From SYIM01 sp039800325 (GTDB lineage Bacteria > Pseudomonadota > Gammaproteobacteria > Burkholderiales > Burkholderiaceae_E): a stretch of 7,360 bases of DNA. A program made the position numbers and the translations under genes. The notes under the pieces were generated by a model. The model was given only the letters and a program-made list of their open reading frames with translations, was not told where the DNA came from and did no database searches. The DNA lies in the NCBI GenBank assembly GCA_039800325.1, contig JBDLQY010000175.1, forward strand, positions 1-7,360. Direction: 5' to 3'. This document shows positions 5,573-7,360 of this stretch, in pieces. Position 1 is the stretch's first letter. Each line of letters starts with the position of its first letter.

Positions 5573-5627
5573 TCGCTCGGACGCACAGACGTCCAAGACT
5601 TTTGGAATTCAACAACGGAGATCTTTC
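5573..5627 (+). other. tkt-gap spacer with gap ribosome binding site
   Basis: The 55-bp spacer contains a 5-bp hairpin, GGACG (5579-5583) with CGTCC (5590-5594), followed a few bases later by four Ts (5600-5603). This is too weak to call a terminator but could reduce readthrough or mark a processing site. GGAG at 5617-5620, seven bases before the ATG at 5628, is a good ribosome binding site and fixes the gap start. Confidence 0.5.
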
Positions 5628-6638
5628 ATGACCATTCGGGTTGCCATTAATGGCTATGGCCGCATCGGCCGCAACATTCTGCGCGCTCACTACGAAGGCG
5701 GAAAAAAGCATCCGATTGAGATCGTGGCGATCAATGACCTGGGCGATGCCAAGATCAATGCCCACCTCACCCAGTACGACACGGCCCATGGTCGGTTCCC
5801 TGGTACGGTCACCGTTGACGGTGACTCGATCGTCGTCAATGGCGACCGCATTCGTGTGCTGTCTGATCGCAACCCGGCCGCTTTGCCCTGGGGCCAGTTA
5901 GGCGTTGATGTCGTTCTTGAGTGCACGGGTTTTTTCACGAGCAAAGAAAAGGCCTCGGCGCACCTGGCCGGCGGCGCCAAAAAAGTCATCATCTCGGCGC
6001 CGGGCGGCAAAGATGTGGACGCCACCGTGGTTTACGGAGTCAATCACGGCGTACTTCGAGCAAGCCACACGGTTATTTCTAACGCCTCCTGCACCACCAA
6101 CTGTCTGGCTCCGCTGGTCAAGCCCCTGCATGACCGGATCGGCCTGGTTAACGGTCTGATGACCACCGTGCATGCGTATACCAATGACCAGGTTCTCACC
6201 GATGTCTATCACGATGACCTGCGCCGCGCCCGTTCGGCCACCATGTCCATGATTCCAACCAAGACGGGTGCAGCGGCTGCTGTCGGTCTTGTGTTGCCTG
6301 AGCTCGACGGACGACTGGACGGTTACGCGATTCGCGTACCCACCATCAACGTGTCTGTGGTTGACCTGTCCTTCATTGCGGCTCGCGACACCACGGTCGA
6401 TGAGGTCAACGCCATCATGAAGGAAGCCGCTGAAGGACCTCTCAAAGGGGTTCTGGCGTTTACCAAAGAGCAGTTGGTCTCTATCGATTTCAACCACAAC
6501 CCAGCTTCCAGCACGTTCGACGCCACGTTGACCAAGGTGTCGGGGCGTCTGGTCAAGGTCAGCAGCTGGTACGACAACGAATGGGGTTTTTCCAATCGCA
6601 TGCTCGACACCACCATTGCGCTGATGTCGGCTAAGTGA
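5628..6638 (+). CDS. gap: Type I glyceraldehyde-3-phosphate dehydrogenase
   Basis: This phosphorylating dehydrogenase interconverts glyceraldehyde 3-phosphate and 1,3-bisphosphoglycerate with NAD, in glycolysis or gluconeogenesis. The 336-residue length is typical. The Rossmann domain opens with INGYGRIGRN (Gly9, Gly11, Gly14), and AINDLGD (34-40) places Asp37 where NAD-type enzymes bind the adenosine ribose. The catalytic motif SNASCTTNCLAP holds Cys155, and His182 in TTVHAYTNDQ is the partner base. Further family motifs are RRARSA, IRVPTINVSVVDL and WYDNEWGFSNRM. The HAYTNDQ and WYDNEWGFSNRM versions differ from E. coli GapA (HATTATQ, WYDNETGYSNKV). The frame is open upstream into tkt, but ATG at 5628 has GGAG seven bases before it and matches the family N-terminus. 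It lies 55 bp after tkt and 7 bp before pgk. Confidence 0.96.
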   Translation: MTIRVAINGYGRIGRNILRAHYEGGKKHPIEIVAINDLGDAKINAHLTQYDTAHGRFPGTVTVDGDSIVVNGDRIRVLSDRNPAALPWGQLGVDVVLECTGFFTSKEKASAHLAGGAKKVIISAPGGKDVDATVVYGVNHGVLRASHTVISNASCTTNCLAPLVKPLHDRIGLVNGLMTTVHAYTNDQVLTDVYHDDLRRARSATMSMIPTKTGAAAAVGLVLPELDGRLDGYAIRVPTINVSVVDLSFIAARDTTVDEVNAIMKEAAEGPLKGVLAFTKEQLVSIDFNHNPASSTFDATLTKVSGRLVKVSSWYDNEWGFSNRMLDTTIALMSAK

Positions 6639-6645
6639 GCTATCT

Positions 6646-7360
6646 ATGCGGTTTAAGCGTCTCAGCGATCAGCAGATTGCCGGCAAGCGCGTCTTTATAC
6701 GCGCCGATCTGAACGTTCCCCAGGACGACTCCCTCGCCATTACCGACGACACGCGTATCCGAGCTTCGGTGCCAGCGATTCAGCATTGCCTGCGGGCGGG
6801 TGCCGCGGTTATGGTGACATCCCATCTCGGTAGACCCACTGAGGGTCAACTGCGCCCTGAGGACTCGCTTGCGCCCGTAGCGGCCCGCCTGTCTGAGCTT
6901 CTCGGACGTCCCGTCCCGCTGGTGGCTAACTGGGTCGAAAACGGCGTGCAGGTCGCGCCCGGTGAGGTGGTTCTGCTTGAGAACTGCCGATGCAACCGCG
7001 GCGAAAAGAAAGACGATGAGACGCTCGCGCGGCGCATGGCGCAGCTGTGTGACGTCTACGTCAATGACGCCTTTGGTACGGCGCACCGTGCTGAGGCAAG
7101 CACCCATGGCGTGGCGCGCTTCGCGCCCATCGCGTGCGCGGGGCCGTTGCTGGCGGCTGAGCTCGATGCGCTCAGTCAGGCTCTGGGGCAACCTCGGCGC
7201 CCGCTGGTGGCTATCGTGGCGGGCTCCAAGGTATCCACCAAGCTCACGATTCTCAAATCATTGGCGCAGAAGGTTGACCAACTGATTGTCGGGGGTGGTA
7301 TTGCCAACACCGTTATGTTGGCTGCGGGCTTACCGATTGGTCAGTCGCTGGCTGAGCGCG
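6646..7360 (+). CDS. pgk: Phosphoglycerate kinase, 3' end cut by the window edge
   Basis: This enzyme transfers a phosphate between 1,3-bisphosphoglycerate and ADP, the step after Gap. The first 238 residues are present of roughly 390-400 expected; the frame is open at base 7360. The family signature RVFIRADLNVP (15-25) gives the substrate-binding Asp21 and Asn23; TSHLGRP (58-64) follows, then LLENCRCNRGEKKDDE (110-125), DVYVNDAFGTAHRAEASTHG and VAGSKVSTKLTILKSL, and IVGGGIANTVMLAAGLPIG. These cover the N-terminal domain and its transition to the nucleotide-binding domain. Cys114 and Cys116 flank the Arg of the ENxRxxxGE segment, where Val and Phe are found in E. coli. ATG at 6646 follows the gap stop by seven bases; GTGAG at 6635-6639, overlapping that stop, is a weak ribosome binding site, so translation is probably coupled to gap. 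Confidence 0.95.
   Translation, partial: MRFKRLSDQQIAGKRVFIRADLNVPQDDSLAITDDTRIRASVPAIQHCLRAGAAVMVTSHLGRPTEGQLRPEDSLAPVAARLSELLGRPVPLVANWVENGVQVAPGEVVLLENCRCNRGEKKDDETLARRMAQLCDVYVNDAFGTAHRAEASTHGVARFAPIACAGPLLAAELDALSQALGQPRRPLVAIVAGSKVSTKLTILKSLAQKVDQLIVGGGIANTVMLAAGLPIGQSLAER

Noticed and set aside
5579..5603. Intrinsic terminator between tkt and gap
   Set aside because: The stem is only five pairs and the T-tract is short and displaced, so operon readthrough is more likely.
5460..5627. Longer gap start inside tkt
   Set aside because: The family N-terminus and a well-placed GGAG both point to the ATG at 5628; the extra residues are tkt read in another frame.
6640..7191. Minus-strand open frame antisense to pgk
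   Set aside because: It is a shadow of the conserved pgk gene and has no domain.

Overview
The window looks like a stretch of chromosome from a betaproteobacterium, most likely order Burkholderiales and possibly Alcaligenaceae. The reasons are the GC-rich coding sequence, a SpeD-SpeE fusion, protein signatures of Burkholderiales type (for example the VAGSKVSTKLT stretch of phosphoglycerate kinase), and a tkt-gap-pgk run. This assignment is from recognition, not from a search. Most of the window is ordinary housekeeping sequence. No mobile element, CRISPR array, tRNA or rRNA gene was recognised.

Layout. Bases 1-350 hold no convincing gene. They contain a GC-rich hairpin-forming stretch (about 61-213), a 13-bp tandem repeat (221-256) and a long gapped palindrome (277-319) just upstream of the first gene. 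Bases 351-1168 (+) encode a secreted guanyl-specific ribonuclease of the RNase Sa type and, overlapping it by a TTGA start/stop, a barstar-like inhibitor. Bases 1203-3244 (-) form a two-gene operon: a fused S-adenosylmethionine decarboxylase/aminopropyltransferase (speD-speE), then rsmE, joined by a GTGA overlap. A 198-bp divergent region (3245-3442) separates this operon from a plus-strand carbon-metabolism operon: transketolase (3443-5572), glyceraldehyde-3-phosphate dehydrogenase (5628-6638) and phosphoglycerate kinase (6646 to beyond the right edge).

How the genes work together. The ribonuclease and barstar form an enzyme/antidote pair: the RNase is exported while the inhibitor stays in the cytoplasm. 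The fused SpeD-SpeE should make decarboxylated AdoMet and use its aminopropyl group on one chain to build a polyamine. RsmE methylates 16S rRNA, so the only evident link to polyamine synthesis is co-transcription and shared AdoMet use. Tkt, Gap and Pgk link the pentose phosphate pathway to lower glycolysis/gluconeogenesis; the order also resembles the tkt-gap-pgk portion of Calvin-cycle cbb operons, but no RuBisCO or phosphoribulokinase gene is in the window.

The most interesting parts are the RNase/barstar pair (no cysteines in the RNase, altered barstar contact residues), the palindrome and repeats upstream of it, and the fused polyamine enzyme with a DLTDP instead of the usual DSSDP active-site motif. 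None of these is a clearly undescribed system.
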